Positions 1 to 9,170 of a stretch of DNA of 9,170 bases are shown here, piece by piece (position 1 is the stretch's first letter; the number at the start of each line of letters is the position of its first letter). Under the pieces are notes generated by a model. It saw only the letters and a list, made by a program, of their open reading frames with translations, was not told the DNA's origin and searched no databases. The stretch lies in contig JAYWAM010000319.1 in the NCBI GenBank assembly GCA_043782425.1, positions 1 to 9,170 of the forward strand. The letters run 5' to 3'. A program made the translations under genes and the position numbers. The stretch comes from JAYWAM01 sp043782425. GTDB lineage: Bacteria > Pseudomonadota > Gammaproteobacteria > Burkholderiales > Usitatibacteraceae.

Positions 1-45
1 TTACTTGATCTCCGTAAGAACATTTCGGTAAATTCGATCATACAA

Positions 46-94
46 GGAGCGGGCTTGCCTGCGATATCAGTCATTTCGCGGGCAAGCCCGCTCC
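46..94. repeat. REP-like long inverted repeat
   Basis: Arms of 19 bases at 46-64 (begins GGAGCGGGCTTGCC) and 76-94 (ends GGCAAGCCCGCTCC) are reverse complements with one mismatch, separated by an 11-base loop. The motif GGAGCGGGCTTGCCTGCGA with its mirror is like the abundant REP-type intergenic elements of proteobacteria. It could fold into a strong hairpin in RNA or single-stranded DNA. No T-run follows, so it is not a standard intrinsic terminator. Confidence 0.75.
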
Positions 95-180
95 TACAAG
101 CTTATCGTTTAGCTGCGGCTTGGAAAAATCCCACCGCGCCACTTCTTCATTGAAAGGTGCAAAGAAATGACGATTCGTAG

Positions 181-196
181 GGCGGACTTGTCCGCC
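181..196. repeat. short GGCGGAC hairpin
   Basis: GGCGGAC-TT-GTCCGCC is a perfect 7-bp stem with a 2-base loop. It differs in sequence from the hairpin at 46-94 and from the CCCTC-type hairpins near the glc operon, so it probably belongs to another small intergenic repeat family (inference). Confidence 0.55.
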
Positions 197-408
197 AAAC
201 CATCAATACGGAGCAACACTCATTCGACATCAATTCCATAGCGTCGCGAAGATCAGCGCGTTCATCGTTGCGTTGAAGCTTGCATGCGCAACCATAGCGG
301 GGAATAGCGATCCACTGGTTCGCCTTAACCACGCGAAAAGCAGGGCAGTCGAGGACAGCCTTTTCCATGCGGGCTTGAGTTGCACAGCGGTGAGGGACGA
401 CAAAAGTA

Positions 409-903
409 TTACCCCACCGGATTAAGAAGAAAACTCACAATAAAAAACGCCAGCATCACGAACACGATGGCAAGCTTGGCGAGCGTGCCGAACAGCAGGC
501 CGAGCCAGGTGGCGATGCCGACTTTGCCGGCTTCGCCTAGACGTCCGCGGGTGATGAACTCACCGGCAAAGGCGCCGATAAACGGACCGAAAATAATACC
601 TATCAACCCGAAAAAAATACCGATGATCGCACCCAGCGTTGCACCTATGAGCGCGAGCGGACTGGCGCCTACCCGTTTGGCGCCTAGCGTACTGGCGACA
701 AAATCAATGAGTAGCGCGACGGCGGCTAGCGCGCCGAGCAGGGTCAACGTAATCCAGCCGACGCGCTGAAAGCCGTCGATCCAGGCGGCCAGCAGCAAGC
801 CGCCGAACACCAGGGGAACGCCGGGAATAACGGGCAATATGGCGCCCGCTAATCCCACCACAACGAGAGCGATGGCAAGCAGCCAGAGCAAAGTATTTTC
901 CAT
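409..903 (-). CDS. DUF456 family integral membrane protein
   Basis: This 164-residue protein is almost entirely hydrophobic and glycine/alanine rich. An N-terminal membrane segment (about 4-22) leads into LPVIPGVPLVFGG at 23-35, a proline/glycine-rich signature typical of DUF456 (YqgC-like) proteins. Further hydrophobic stretches follow at about 49-70, 80-113 and 130-161. Between the last two lies a polar loop, GEFITRGRLGEAGKVG, that is also characteristic of the family. The length matches the usual 160 or so residues. The start at 903 is the only ATG giving the full first membrane segment; upstream there is only a weak purine-rich AGAAAG as ribosome binding site. The gene stands alone and diverges from glcD, with 325 bases between them. 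The biochemical role of the family is unknown; it acts in the inner membrane. Confidence 0.85.
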   Translation of the reverse strand: MENTLLWLLAIALVVVGLAGAILPVIPGVPLVFGGLLLAAWIDGFQRVGWITLTLLGALAAVALLIDFVASTLGAKRVGASPLALIGATLGAIIGIFFGLIGIIFGPFIGAFAGEFITRGRLGEAGKVGIATWLGLLFGTLAKLAIVFVMLAFFIVSFLLNPVG

Positions 904-1059
904 GTCTTTCTGTTAAAGCTATTTGGGTATCAAGCGTTGTGAGGAAAATTCCAAAAATCATAGCGCGCAATAAGGCAACGCATGTCTATAATAAGTGATC
1001 GCCTGAAGATGCGCATGTCTAAGTTATTCCGTTTTCAGATAAATAGTGCACTGTTTACT

Positions 1060-1097
1060 CCCTCTCCCGCTTTGCGGGAGAGGGTTGGGGAGAGGGT
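1060..1097 (+). repeat. CCCTC-type hairpin repeat, unit 1 (forward)
   Basis: CCCTCTCCCGC (1060-1070), loop TTT, then GCGGGAGAGGG (1074-1084) form a perfect 11-bp stem. The TTGGGGAGAGGGT tail follows. The same architecture recurs in this window at 5099-5140 (same orientation) and, inverted, at 1141-1181 and 5357-5390. This is the usual organisation of dispersed intergenic REP/BIME-like elements. Confidence 0.8.
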
Positions 1098-1140
1098 AGT
1101 GAAGCGCTTCATCGCTTTTCAATCATCACGTCGTTCAATC

Positions 1141-1181
1141 ACCCCTCACCCTGGCCCTCTCCCCAAAAACGGGGAGAGGGG
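1141..1181 (-). repeat. CCCTC-type hairpin repeat, unit 2 (inverted)
   Basis: The tail ACCCCTCACCCTGG comes first. It is followed by CCCTCTCCCC (1155-1164), a 6-base loop AAAAAC and GGGGAGAGGG (1171-1180), a 10-bp perfect stem. It is the mirror orientation of unit 1, from which it is separated by about 43 bases, so the two make a head-to-head pair upstream of glcD. Confidence 0.8.
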
Positions 1182-1228
1182 ACATACTGTTTTGCGTTTT
1201 ATATTGAATTGAAATTACGCAACCACCC

Positions 1229-2716
1229 ATGCAAAGCCCAACCACCCGTCCTGACTTTTCGCAAACGCGCGCCATGCTGGCGCAGCGCCTCGGGCAATTC
1301 CTGCCTGCTGCAGCGGTGCTCAGCGGCGAAGAGGCGTTAAAGCCTTATGAATGCGATGGCTTGTCGGCTTACCGGCAACTGCCGATGCTTGCCGTGTTGC
1401 CCGCCACGGAAGCGGAAGTGCAGCGCGTGCTCAAGCTTGCTTTTGAAAGCGGCGTTGCCGTTGTGGCGCGCGGCTCGGGCACTGGCCTGTCGGGGGGGGC
1501 CACGCCTCTGGCTGACGGCATCTTGCTCTCTATGGCCAAGTTCAGCCGCATTCTTTCCATTGATCCGCTGGCGCGCACGGCAGTGGTGCAGCCTGGCGTG
1601 CGTAACCTGCAGATTTCAGAAGAGGCGGCGCAGTATGGCCTGTATTACGCGCCCGACCCTTCCAGCCAGATTGCCTGTTCCATCGGCGGCAATGTGGCGG
1701 AAAATTCCGGCGGTGTGCACTGCCTAAAATATGGGCTGACGGTTCACAACATCCTCAAGCTGCGCGTCGTCACCATCGAGGGTGAAGTGCTGGAGATCGG
1801 TTCTGCCGCGCTCGATTCAGCGGGTTATGACTTGCTTGCGTTGCTAACGGGTTCTGAGGGCATGCTGGGAATCGTTACCGAAGTCACGGTAAAGTTACTC
1901 GCCAAACCCTTGCTGGCGCGCGTGGTTCTGGCTTCATTCGATGATGTCGAGAAGGCGGGCACGGCAGTGGCAAATGTAATTGGCGCGGGCATCGTGCCGG
2001 CCGGCTTGGAGTTGATGGACAAGCTGGCGACGCGCGCGGTTGAAGAATTTGTGCACGCCGGTTACGACATCAATGCCGAAGCCATATTGCTTTGCGAATC
2101 CGATGGCGCGCCCGAAGAAGTCGAAGAAGAAATCGCCAAGATTAGAGAGGTAATGCTTGCCAGCGGCGCGACCGATGTGCGCGTATCGGGCAACGAAGCG
2201 GAGCGGCTAAAGTTCTGGTCGGGACGCAAGGCGGCTTTCGGCGCGGTGGGGCGCATCTCGCCTGATTATTACTGCATGGATGGTTCGATCCCGCGGCGCG
2301 CGCTGGCGACGGTGCTGAAGCGCACGGCAGAGCTTTCGCTGCATTACGGCCTGCGCTGCGCCAATGTTTTTCATGCAGGTGATGGCAATCTGCACCCCCT
2401 CATTCTTTACGATGGCAACCAGCCGGGTGAACTGGAAAAGACCGAGCACTTCGGCACGGACCTGCTTGAGCTTTGCATTGAAGTGGGCGGCACCATAACC
2501 GGCGAACACGGCGTGGGCATAGAAAAAATCAACCAGATGTGCAGCCAGTTTCGCGCGCCGGAACTGGAAATGTTTCATGCGGTGAAGCGCGCTTTCGACG
2601 CCAAGACGCTGCTCAATCCCGGCAAGGCGGTTCCGCTGTTGCATCGCTGCGCCGAGTATGGCGCGCTGCGCGTGTCGCAAGGCAAGCTACCTTTTCCTGA
2701 CCTCCCACGCTTCTGA
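1229..2716 (+). CDS. glcD: glycolate oxidase FAD-binding subunit GlcD
   Basis: GlcD is the catalytic flavoprotein subunit of the membrane-associated glycolate oxidase, which oxidises glycolate to glyoxylate and feeds electrons through GlcF to the respiratory chain. The 495 residues match the usual size of about 499. The N-terminal PCMH-type FAD domain shows RGSGTGLSGG (about 81-90) and the SIGGNVAENSGG and GSEGMLGIVTE motifs. The C-terminal FAD-oxidase domain has HAGDGNLHP (382-390) and GEHGVG (425-430), whose histidines form the metal/substrate site in this D-lactate dehydrogenase-like family. It ends with FDAKTLLNPGKAVP. The ATG at 1229 fits the family length, but no Shine-Dalgarno sequence precedes it; an in-frame ATG at 1274 is a less likely start. 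It is first in an operon with glcE, which begins 7 bases after its stop. D-lactate or another 2-hydroxy acid is possible, but glcE and glcF context favours glycolate. Confidence 0.93.
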   Translation: MQSPTTRPDFSQTRAMLAQRLGQFLPAAAVLSGEEALKPYECDGLSAYRQLPMLAVLPATEAEVQRVLKLAFESGVAVVARGSGTGLSGGATPLADGILLSMAKFSRILSIDPLARTAVVQPGVRNLQISEEAAQYGLYYAPDPSSQIACSIGGNVAENSGGVHCLKYGLTVHNILKLRVVTIEGEVLEIGSAALDSAGYDLLALLTGSEGMLGIVTEVTVKLLAKPLLARVVLASFDDVEKAGTAVANVIGAGIVPAGLELMDKLATRAVEEFVHAGYDINAEAILLCESDGAPEEVEEEIAKIREVMLASGATDVRVSGNEAERLKFWSGRKAAFGAVGRISPDYYCMDGSIPRRALATVLKRTAELSLHYGLRCANVFHAGDGNLHPLILYDGNQPGELEKTEHFGTDLLELCIEVGGTITGEHGVGIEKINQMCSQFRAPELEMFHAVKRAFDAKTLLNPGKAVPLLHRCAEYGALRVSQGKLPFPDLPRF

Positions 2717-2723
2717 CAGCGTA

Positions 2724-3827
2724 ATGAAAAACCTCATCGCAGAGTTCCAAGCACGCCTGCGCGCGGCGGCGCAAAGCAAATCGCCGTTGTGCATTCGCGG
2801 CGGCGGCACTAAAGATTTTTATGGTGCGGCGCCCAAGGGCGATGCGCTCGATATACGGCCGTACAGCGGCATCATCGACTATGAACCGAAGGAGCTGGTG
2901 CTCACCGTCAGAGCGGGGACGCAGTTAGACGAGATCGAGCGAGCGCTCGCCGCAGAAAAGCAGATGCTGCCTTTTGAGCCGCCGCATTTTGGCGCGGCGG
3001 CGACCATAGGCGGCACGGTGGCCACAGGGCTGAGCGGTCCACGCCGCGCATACACGGGGGCGGTGCGCGATTTTGTTTTGGGCGCGCGCGTGCTTGACGG
3101 CCAGGGCCAGGACTTGGCATTTGGTGGCCGCGTAATCAAGAACGTGGCGGGCTACGATGTTTCGCGCCTGATGGTGGGCGCCCTGGGTAGCTTGGGGGTG
3201 TTGCTTGACGTGTCGTTCAAGGTTTTGCCGCAGCCGCCTGCTGAAAAAACTTTGCGCTTTGAAATGGACGAGGCGCGCGCCATCGAGGCGATGAACCGAT
3301 GGGCCGGCCAACCGCTGCCGCTTTCTGCGACATCGTGGCATCAGGGCGTTTTGCTGGTGCGTTTGTCGGGCGCGGATGCGGGCGTGGCCGCCGCCGTAAA
3401 AAAACTCGGCGGGGAAGAGGTCAAGGATGCGCAAACCTTCTGGCACGATTTGCGCGAGCAACGCCATGCGTTCTTTGCCGCAGCAACGCCGCTGTGGCGG
3501 CTCTCACTTCCCGCAACCACCCTGCCGCTCGACGTGGGCGCGCCGCAGTGGATCGAGTGGGGCGGTGCGCTGCGCTGGCTCAGCGCCGATATGAACGCAA
3601 AAGCGTTGCGTGAAAAAGTCGCTGCCGCAGGCGGGCATGTCACGCTGTTTCGCGGCGGCGATAAATCGGTTGGCGTGTTTCATCCCCTGCCTGCGGCGCT
3701 CGCAAAAATTCACCAGCGGCTCAAGGACACGTTTGATCCCGCAGGCATTTTGAATCCTGGGCGTGTCGATGGTTTTTGTCGCATCCCCTCTCCTACGCTG
3801 GTAGCAGATGCAAACGAACCTCGCTGA
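2724..3827 (+). CDS. glcE: glycolate oxidase FAD-binding subunit GlcE
   Basis: GlcE is the smaller FAD-binding subunit of glycolate oxidase, paralogous to the N-terminal half of GlcD and required with GlcD and GlcF for activity. The 367 residues compare with about 350 in E. coli. Visible FAD-domain motifs are RGGGTKDFYG (25-34), ATIGGTVATGLSGPRR (about 94-109), and VIKNVAGYDVSRLMVGALGSLGV starting near 137. The C-terminus carries FDPAGILNPGR, the closing motif also found in GlcD. I chose the ATG at 2724, after the glcD stop (2714-2716), over an in-frame ATG at 2658 inside glcD: the extra 22 residues do not look like the family and homologues begin close to MKNLIAEFQ. The middle (about 165-270) is variable, as usual. 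Its end overlaps the start of glcF by 20 bases, implying translational coupling. Confidence 0.92.
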   Translation: MKNLIAEFQARLRAAAQSKSPLCIRGGGTKDFYGAAPKGDALDIRPYSGIIDYEPKELVLTVRAGTQLDEIERALAAEKQMLPFEPPHFGAAATIGGTVATGLSGPRRAYTGAVRDFVLGARVLDGQGQDLAFGGRVIKNVAGYDVSRLMVGALGSLGVLLDVSFKVLPQPPAEKTLRFEMDEARAIEAMNRWAGQPLPLSATSWHQGVLLVRLSGADAGVAAAVKKLGGEEVKDAQTFWHDLREQRHAFFAAATPLWRLSLPATTLPLDVGAPQWIEWGGALRWLSADMNAKALREKVAAAGGHVTLFRGGDKSVGVFHPLPAALAKIHQRLKDTFDPAGILNPGRVDGFCRIPSPTLVADANEPR

Positions 3828-5046
3828 CAATATCAAGCACACGCCGCAAGGCGTGGAGGCCGACGGAATTTTGCGCAAGTGCGTGCACTGCGGGTTCTGC
3901 CTTGCCACTTGCCCGACCTACAATCTCCTCGGCGACGAACTCGACAGCCCACGCGGCCGCATTTACCTCATGAAGCAAATGCTCGAAGGCGCGGCGGTAA
4001 CGCAAAAGACGCAACTGCATCTTGATCGCTGCCTGACTTGCAGGGCGTGCGAAACCACCTGCCCATCCGGCGTGGAGTATGGCCGCTTGCTTGACATCGG
4101 GCGCGACCTGGTTGAGCGCGCAGTGGGCAGAAGCTTCGTGGAGAATATCAAGCGCCGCCTGCTGCACGCGGTGCTCGTCAGGCCAAAAATTTTTGCGGCC
4201 GGGCTGACGATGGGGCGCTTGTTCAAAGCGGTGCTGCCCGATGCACTGGCCAAAAAAATTCCACCCAAGCGCATAGCGTGCACCTGGCCCGCAGCGCGCC
4301 ATGCACGCACGATGCTGGTGCTTGATGGCTGTGTGCAGCCTGCGCTGGCCCCGGATATCAACGCTGCTGCGGCGCGCGTGCTCGATCGACTCGGCATTGC
4401 GCTTATCAAGGCGCAGCAGGCGGGATGCTGTGGCGCGCTATCGCATCACATGAATGCGCAGGATACGGCGCTGCAATTTGTCAAACGTAACATCGACGCC
4501 TGGTGGCCGCACATTGAGACGGGCGCGCAAGCCATTGTGGTGACGGCAAGCGGCTGCGGCACGATGGTGCAGGAGTACGGCCATCTGCTGCGCAACGATG
4601 CGGCCTACGCGCGCAAGGCCGCGCGCGTATCCGAACTGGCGCGCGATTTGAGCGAGATCATCAGCGCGGAGCAAGTGAATTTGCGCCAGGCAATACAAGA
4701 CGCCAAGCCACATCCCGCCACGAAATTGGCGTTTCATTCGCCGTGCAGTCTGCAACATGGCCTGAAAATTCGCGGCGTAGTCGAAGGGCTGTTGCGCGAC
4801 GCAGGTTTTGAGTTAAGCGCCGTTCCCGACAGCCATCTTTGCTGCGGCTCGGCGGGAACCTATGCGCTGCTGCAACCCGCGTTGTCCGCGCAACTACTGC
4901 AAAACAAAGTAGCCGCGCTGCAATCCGGCGACCCGGAAATTATCGTCACCGCCAATATCGGCTGTCTCACACATATCGAGTCAGGCGCCGCGAAACCGGT
5001 CAAGCATTGGATTGAAGTGCTAGACGCGCGGTTGGGGGCGGGGTAG
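3808..5046 (+). CDS. glcF: glycolate oxidase iron-sulfur subunit GlcF
   Basis: GlcF carries electrons from the GlcD/GlcE flavins toward the membrane quinone pool. The 412 residues match the usual 407 or so. Two ferredoxin-type 4Fe-4S motifs are intact: C25-x2-C28-x2-C31-x3-C35-P and C75-x2-C78-x2-C81-x3-C85-P. Two CCG (heterodisulfide reductase-like) domains follow, with CCGALSHH near 207 and CCGSAGTY near 345, each with its flanking cysteine motifs (DGCVQP and SGCGTM; SPCSLQ and NIGCLTH). The ATG at 3808 lies inside the 3' end of glcE, giving a 20-base overlap in another frame; no clear ribosome binding site is seen, so coupling to glcE translation is likely. It is the last gene of the operon. 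No glcG, permease or malate synthase gene follows; a 411-base repeat-bearing spacer does. Confidence 0.94.
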   Translation: MQTNLADNIKHTPQGVEADGILRKCVHCGFCLATCPTYNLLGDELDSPRGRIYLMKQMLEGAAVTQKTQLHLDRCLTCRACETTCPSGVEYGRLLDIGRDLVERAVGRSFVENIKRRLLHAVLVRPKIFAAGLTMGRLFKAVLPDALAKKIPPKRIACTWPAARHARTMLVLDGCVQPALAPDINAAAARVLDRLGIALIKAQQAGCCGALSHHMNAQDTALQFVKRNIDAWWPHIETGAQAIVVTASGCGTMVQEYGHLLRNDAAYARKAARVSELARDLSEIISAEQVNLRQAIQDAKPHPATKLAFHSPCSLQHGLKIRGVVEGLLRDAGFELSAVPDSHLCCGSAGTYALLQPALSAQLLQNKVAALQSGDPEIIVTANIGCLTHIESGAAKPVKHWIEVLDARLGAG

Positions 5047-8000
5047 TTTTTACTGGCTCTATAGGTATCCTTGTAGTGGAGAGGGCTTGGGGGTTGCTCC
5101 CTCGCCCCGCTTTGCGGGGAGAGGGTTGGGGTGAGGGGAGTGCAAAATTTACGGTGCAACTGGATGCTGCCGCCTAAACTAAAATCCGTCGAAGCTGCAG
5201 TTTTTCAATTTCAGCCATCACCACAATTCTGCGTAGGTTGGTTATTTTTGCAGTTGCTGCGCAAATTTTCCGCCCCTCACTTGCAGTGCGCGCAGTCCGC
5301 TGCATCGGACTGCCGCTTCGCAGGCAGTCGGCATGCCGACTGAAACCCCTGCTACGCCCCTGACCCTCTCCCCGCAAGCGGGGCGAGGGAGAAAATCAAA
5401 CACCTGTCTTCAGGCCAATTGCTATACGTATTTCTATATAAGTTCGTGTATTGCTTATCAGTGCCCGCGCCATAAAAGGCTGATGGGAGCGGCCTGTAGC
5501 GTATTGCCGAAGCTGACTACCGCCTCTCCGGCATAGAGAACAATTCCGTAGGCGAAACGGTCTCCGGCATCCTCAGCCAAGGCGCGCAATCCGTTGAAGT
5601 CGCGGCTATCGGCTTGCGCTGCCGCCTTGATTTCTATGCCGATCACCCGGCCATCCTGGTTTTCCAGAACGACATCCACTTCGCGATTGGTGGTTGTGCG
5701 GTAGTGGTACAACCTGACGCGATGATCGGCGCAACTCGCAAGCTTATTGAGTTCTCCAACCACAAACGATTCCAGCAACTGACCGTACAGCACAGGGTTG
5801 GCGGCTAGCCGCTTGGCGTTATGTCCCAGGAGATAAGCGGCAAGACCGGTATCGATCAGGTGCACCTTGGGTGATTTGATCAGTCGCGTACTCAGGTTGC
5901 TTGACCAGGCGGGCAAAGGGTTGAAAAGAAATACTGTCTCAAACAACGCCAGATAGCGCTTCAAGGTGGTTTGCGGTATCCCCATACTGCGCGAAAGATC
6001 GGAGAAGCTGAGCAAGCCCGCAGAGCGCGCCGCAAGCAATTGCAGTAGCCGCGGCATGGCAGTCAGCCCGTCGATATTGGCGATATCCCGCACATCGCGC
6101 TGTAGAATCGCCGTAATGTAAGAAGAAAACCAGGCCTCTCTGCGCGACTCGGTCGCACGCTCAAGCGCTTCAGGATAACCGCCACGTACAATCAAGTTGG
6201 ATAAGGCGGGATCGCTGGCCACCGCTTTTCTTAGCCCGAAGCTTTGTGACGTAAACAGCAGATCAACAAGATTTTCAGGTCTATCCAGAAGCTCCACTTG
6301 TGTGAGCGGCAAGAGTGGAATGATTTCCATGCGTCCTGCCAGCGACTCCGCTAAATTGGGCAACATGAAAACGTTGGCTGAGCCGGTAAGCAGGAGCCGA
6401 CCCGGCTTGCGATTTCTATCGACCAGCAGCTTAATGGCAGGGAAAAGTTGCGGCGCGCGCTGTACTTCGTCGATAACGGCAAAGTCAGCCAGCCCGGAAA
6501 GAAAACCCGCAGGGTCGCTTGCGGCGGCCGCCAGGATGGTCGCGTCATCGAGCGTGACATACTGCCCGTCACGCGCGTCTGCAATCTGCCGGGCGAGAGT
6601 GCTTTTACCGGTCTGACGCGCGCCGTTCAGCAGCACAACCGGCGTATCGCCTAGTGCGGTGTCGACTTTGGCGGTGATATTTCTCCGGTGCATGGTTGAA
6701 TTCTAACCACTTAGTGGCTATTTTTCAACCGGCGAATTAGGCGCTTTCCGACTGGCGCGGCCAGTCAAAGCCGAGCGCCGAAGTTCACTTGGTAGGAGCG
6801 ATTTGAGATCCCTCGCGGACAGCTAAGGCCCTACTTCCAGTTGAGGTTGAGCTTGCGATGAGAAGCCGCGCAGTCTCGCAAGTACAGGTTGATGAGGCTC
6901 TGGTACGGAATGCCGACGTCTACAGAAATTGCCTTGAAGTACGTGATGGACTCTTCGTCAAGCCGAATGGTGATTTGTTTCTTGAGCTGTGCCGCGTATG
7001 GGTTCTTCCTCGCAGCGGTGAAGTCGTACTCTTTTCGCATGTGGCGCCTCTATGGGTAAGACTTGGATTCCTTGGCAACTGCCTTGCGCGCGGAGATGAT
7101 GCGAATGACATTGCCTACGCTCCGGTAGCAGTGGCAGACAAGCAGCAATCGAAGTGTGCTGCTCAGGCCAAGAAGAACAAAGCGGTCTTCGTCTTCGGAG
7201 TGATCTGGATCGTCTATTAGCTTGGCATGCTCATCGACAAAGACGGACTTGGCTTCGTCGAAACTCACGCCGTGTTTCTTCAGGTTTGCGGCAGCCTTCC
7301 GATCATCCCACTCGAAGTGAAGTATGCTCATGTCCACATTGTAACTACAACGTAGTGCGGCCGCAAGACGCCAGCAGATCGCACGTTTGCCAACTGACGT
7401 AGCCCGCCAAAGCAGCGCGATGAGAAGAGCCTGGGCCAACGGCACAGCAGCATACTGCCTTCGGAAACATTAGCTGGCTACAGCGCAGAGCGAATCGACT
7501 CATAACCCACTGCCACGGGAAGAAGTGCCAACCCTAGCGTCCTGACCGGCAAGCTCCGCGCGCATAGTGCAACACAAAGAGCTGGGAGGCCTCTGGCGAA
7601 CTGGCTATTGGCTCTCAACACCAGCCGCCTTGCGCCAGGATTATGCAGAAATGGGATGTGTCTGCCAGCAATGAGGCGGGTGGCGCGCTCAGACAGAATC
7701 GCAGCGGGTCCCTCCATTTGTAGTTGCAATGAACGTGTCGGCTTAGAGACACAAATGCAAATGTGTACTAGTGTAGTCAATGTCATTGGCCGCACCGGGG
7801 CGTGCAATGTTCCACCACGAGACCATGCGCCAACGCCTTCGGCACTAACTGCATCTCGCGCCTGTAATTCAACTCGTGCTGGTATGTTGACCGGCAGCGT
7901 TATGTCCCATACCAGCCCCACCTTGTTAAGTACCACCAGCGTCCACCAACCCGGATCCCACTCGCCCGCGAAAAGGCCCAGCCGCGCCGACCCTGGAAAA

Positions 8001-9170
8001 GCGTGATGGTTGTTGTGCCAGCACTCTCCCATTGTAATCAGCGAGGTGAAACGAATATTGCGCCCTTGAACAGCCGCGCCCCTAACCTCGTAGCGCATGC
8101 CACCATGATTGTGCGCAAAGTAGCCAACTAACCAGTGTCCAAAAACCCCCGCCGTAATACGCGCGCACACACCCCAGAATACAAAACCCCAGCCTCCCAG
8201 TGCATAAAACAGTAAGGCAGGCGGAATCTGCTGGGCCATCCACGTGCGTTCCAGCAGTTGATAGAACAGGTTGTTTGCTATGCGTTGCTCCAAATCTAGC
8301 CGTGGTGGATTGGCTAGACGCAGTTCACAATTGAGCTGCCACCAGGCGTCGATCCAGAATGAACGTCCATGGCGCAGGTAGTCGTGGCAGTCAGGCAAGC
8401 GCTGAGCATAGTCGCGCAATTCATGTTGCTTGAGTAGTCCTAGCGGCCCGGCTAGCCCAACCTGTACACCAAAATAGACCAGTGTGTACTCAAGCCATTT
8501 TGGGCACTGGTAGCTGTTGTGAATGAGCTTACGGTGGCTGCCCAGCGAATGCCCGAGCAGCAGGACGACCGCCGTAGTGAGGAGGAACACACTGAACGCC
8601 ACCCAGGTAAAGCTGACCACCCCTCCGATCAGGGCAGTGCTCGCCATTCCTAAGAACCATGCTGACTTCAGCGGCGCATAGTGCACATCACCCTGTAAAA
8701 CACTTTCTAGGTTTGAGGTGCGGATGCGGTGATTCTTCAGACTATCAGGGAGAGCGGGCATTGGGTATCTCCGAATTTTTTTGCTAGGTGAGCTTGCGGC
8801 GTTTGGCCAGCGCGCGCGATTCCTTTTTCAGCGGTCGGCCAACCGGACATAGTTCAAAGACATAGCTAGTGAGACTGTTAGCCACGCTGTCTGCCTTGAG
8901 GCGGTACATTACAAACTGTCCACGCCGTTCGCTGGCGACCAGGCCGGCATTTTCCAATATTGAAAGGTGGCGGGAGATAGCTGGTGCGCTCATGGAAAAG
9001 CGCTCAGCAAGTTCCCGAGTGGATAGCTCAACCTTGGACAGATAGGCAAGAATCTGGCGTCGCGGGCTTGAGGCTAGTGCTTCGAAGATTTTGTCGAGTT
9101 CAGCGACCATTAGATGATTAACGAATATGTTAATCACACTATAGGCAATGTCGTTGCTTGTGTCAAACGT

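Larger units (their letters stand above)
1..408. other. intergenic stretch with REP-like hairpins, no convincing gene
   Basis: I see no gene supported by family resemblance here. A 73-codon minus-strand open frame (147-368) exists, but its C-terminal part reads through the hairpin at 181-196. Its amino acid composition (many Cys, Trp, Arg) and lack of a ribosome binding site argue against coding. The stretch holds two hairpins, listed separately, and otherwise looks like decayed or repeat-derived spacer downstream of the DUF456 gene. No clear intrinsic terminator with a T-run is visible for that gene. Confidence 0.5.
904..1228. other. divergent intergenic region between the DUF456 gene and glcD
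   Basis: No gene is visible. The region must hold the promoters of both flanking genes. I found a plus-strand TATAAT at 987-992 and a TATATT at 1200-1205, but neither has a good -35 box at 16-18 bases, so I do not call a promoter. A 6-bp inverted repeat, TTGCGT (1192-1197) and ACGCAA (1217-1222), lies just before glcD and could be a regulator site, though it is short. Two hairpin repeats at 1060-1097 and 1141-1181 occupy the middle, so any promoter at 987 would transcribe through both. Confidence 0.5.

Overview
The window looks like a chromosomal segment of a proteobacterium, most likely a betaproteobacterium. This rests on moderately high GC coding DNA, a GlcD/GlcE/GlcF set of proteobacterial type, and dispersed CCCTCTCCCC-type hairpin repeats like those seen between genes in that group. 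The placement is by resemblance only; there is no rRNA or other marker gene here.

Layout. Positions 1-408 hold no convincing gene but carry two REP-like hairpins. A small DUF456 membrane protein gene lies on the minus strand (409-903). After a repeat-bearing spacer comes the plus-strand glcD-glcE-glcF operon (1229-5046), encoding the three-subunit FAD/iron-sulfur glycolate oxidase. This operon is bracketed on each side by an inverted pair of the same CCCTC...GAGGG hairpin element. From 5458 to the end everything is on the minus strand. Reading in the direction of transcription, from the right end leftward: an ArsR-type regulator and a membrane fatty acid desaturase in one operon, then a BrnT toxin/BrnA antitoxin pair, then an AAA ATPase with a DUF4143 C-terminal domain.

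How the parts work together. GlcD and GlcE are paralogous FAD-binding subunits and GlcF carries two 4Fe-4S clusters. Together they oxidise glycolate (or a similar 2-hydroxy acid) to glyoxylate and pass electrons to the quinone pool. No glycolate permease, GlcG or GlcC regulator is adjacent. The ArsR-like gene has a near-consensus sigma-70 promoter followed by a perfect 8-bp inverted repeat just before its start codon. This suggests an autoregulated repressor that also controls the desaturase 22 bases downstream. BrnT/BrnA is an ordinary type II toxin-antitoxin module.

The most interesting regulatory detail is at the AAA/DUF4143 gene. A TTGAAA-17-TAGAAT promoter has a near-perfect palindrome filling its spacer, and its -10 box ends six bases before the ATG, so the mRNA may be leaderless. 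brnT shows a -10-like box at the same six-base distance, though with a much weaker -35. I see no clear-cut new multi-gene system. The best candidates for follow-up are the operator-in-spacer promoter of the ATPase, the ArsR-desaturase circuit, the odd C-terminal tail of the desaturase, and the paired repeats around glcDEF.
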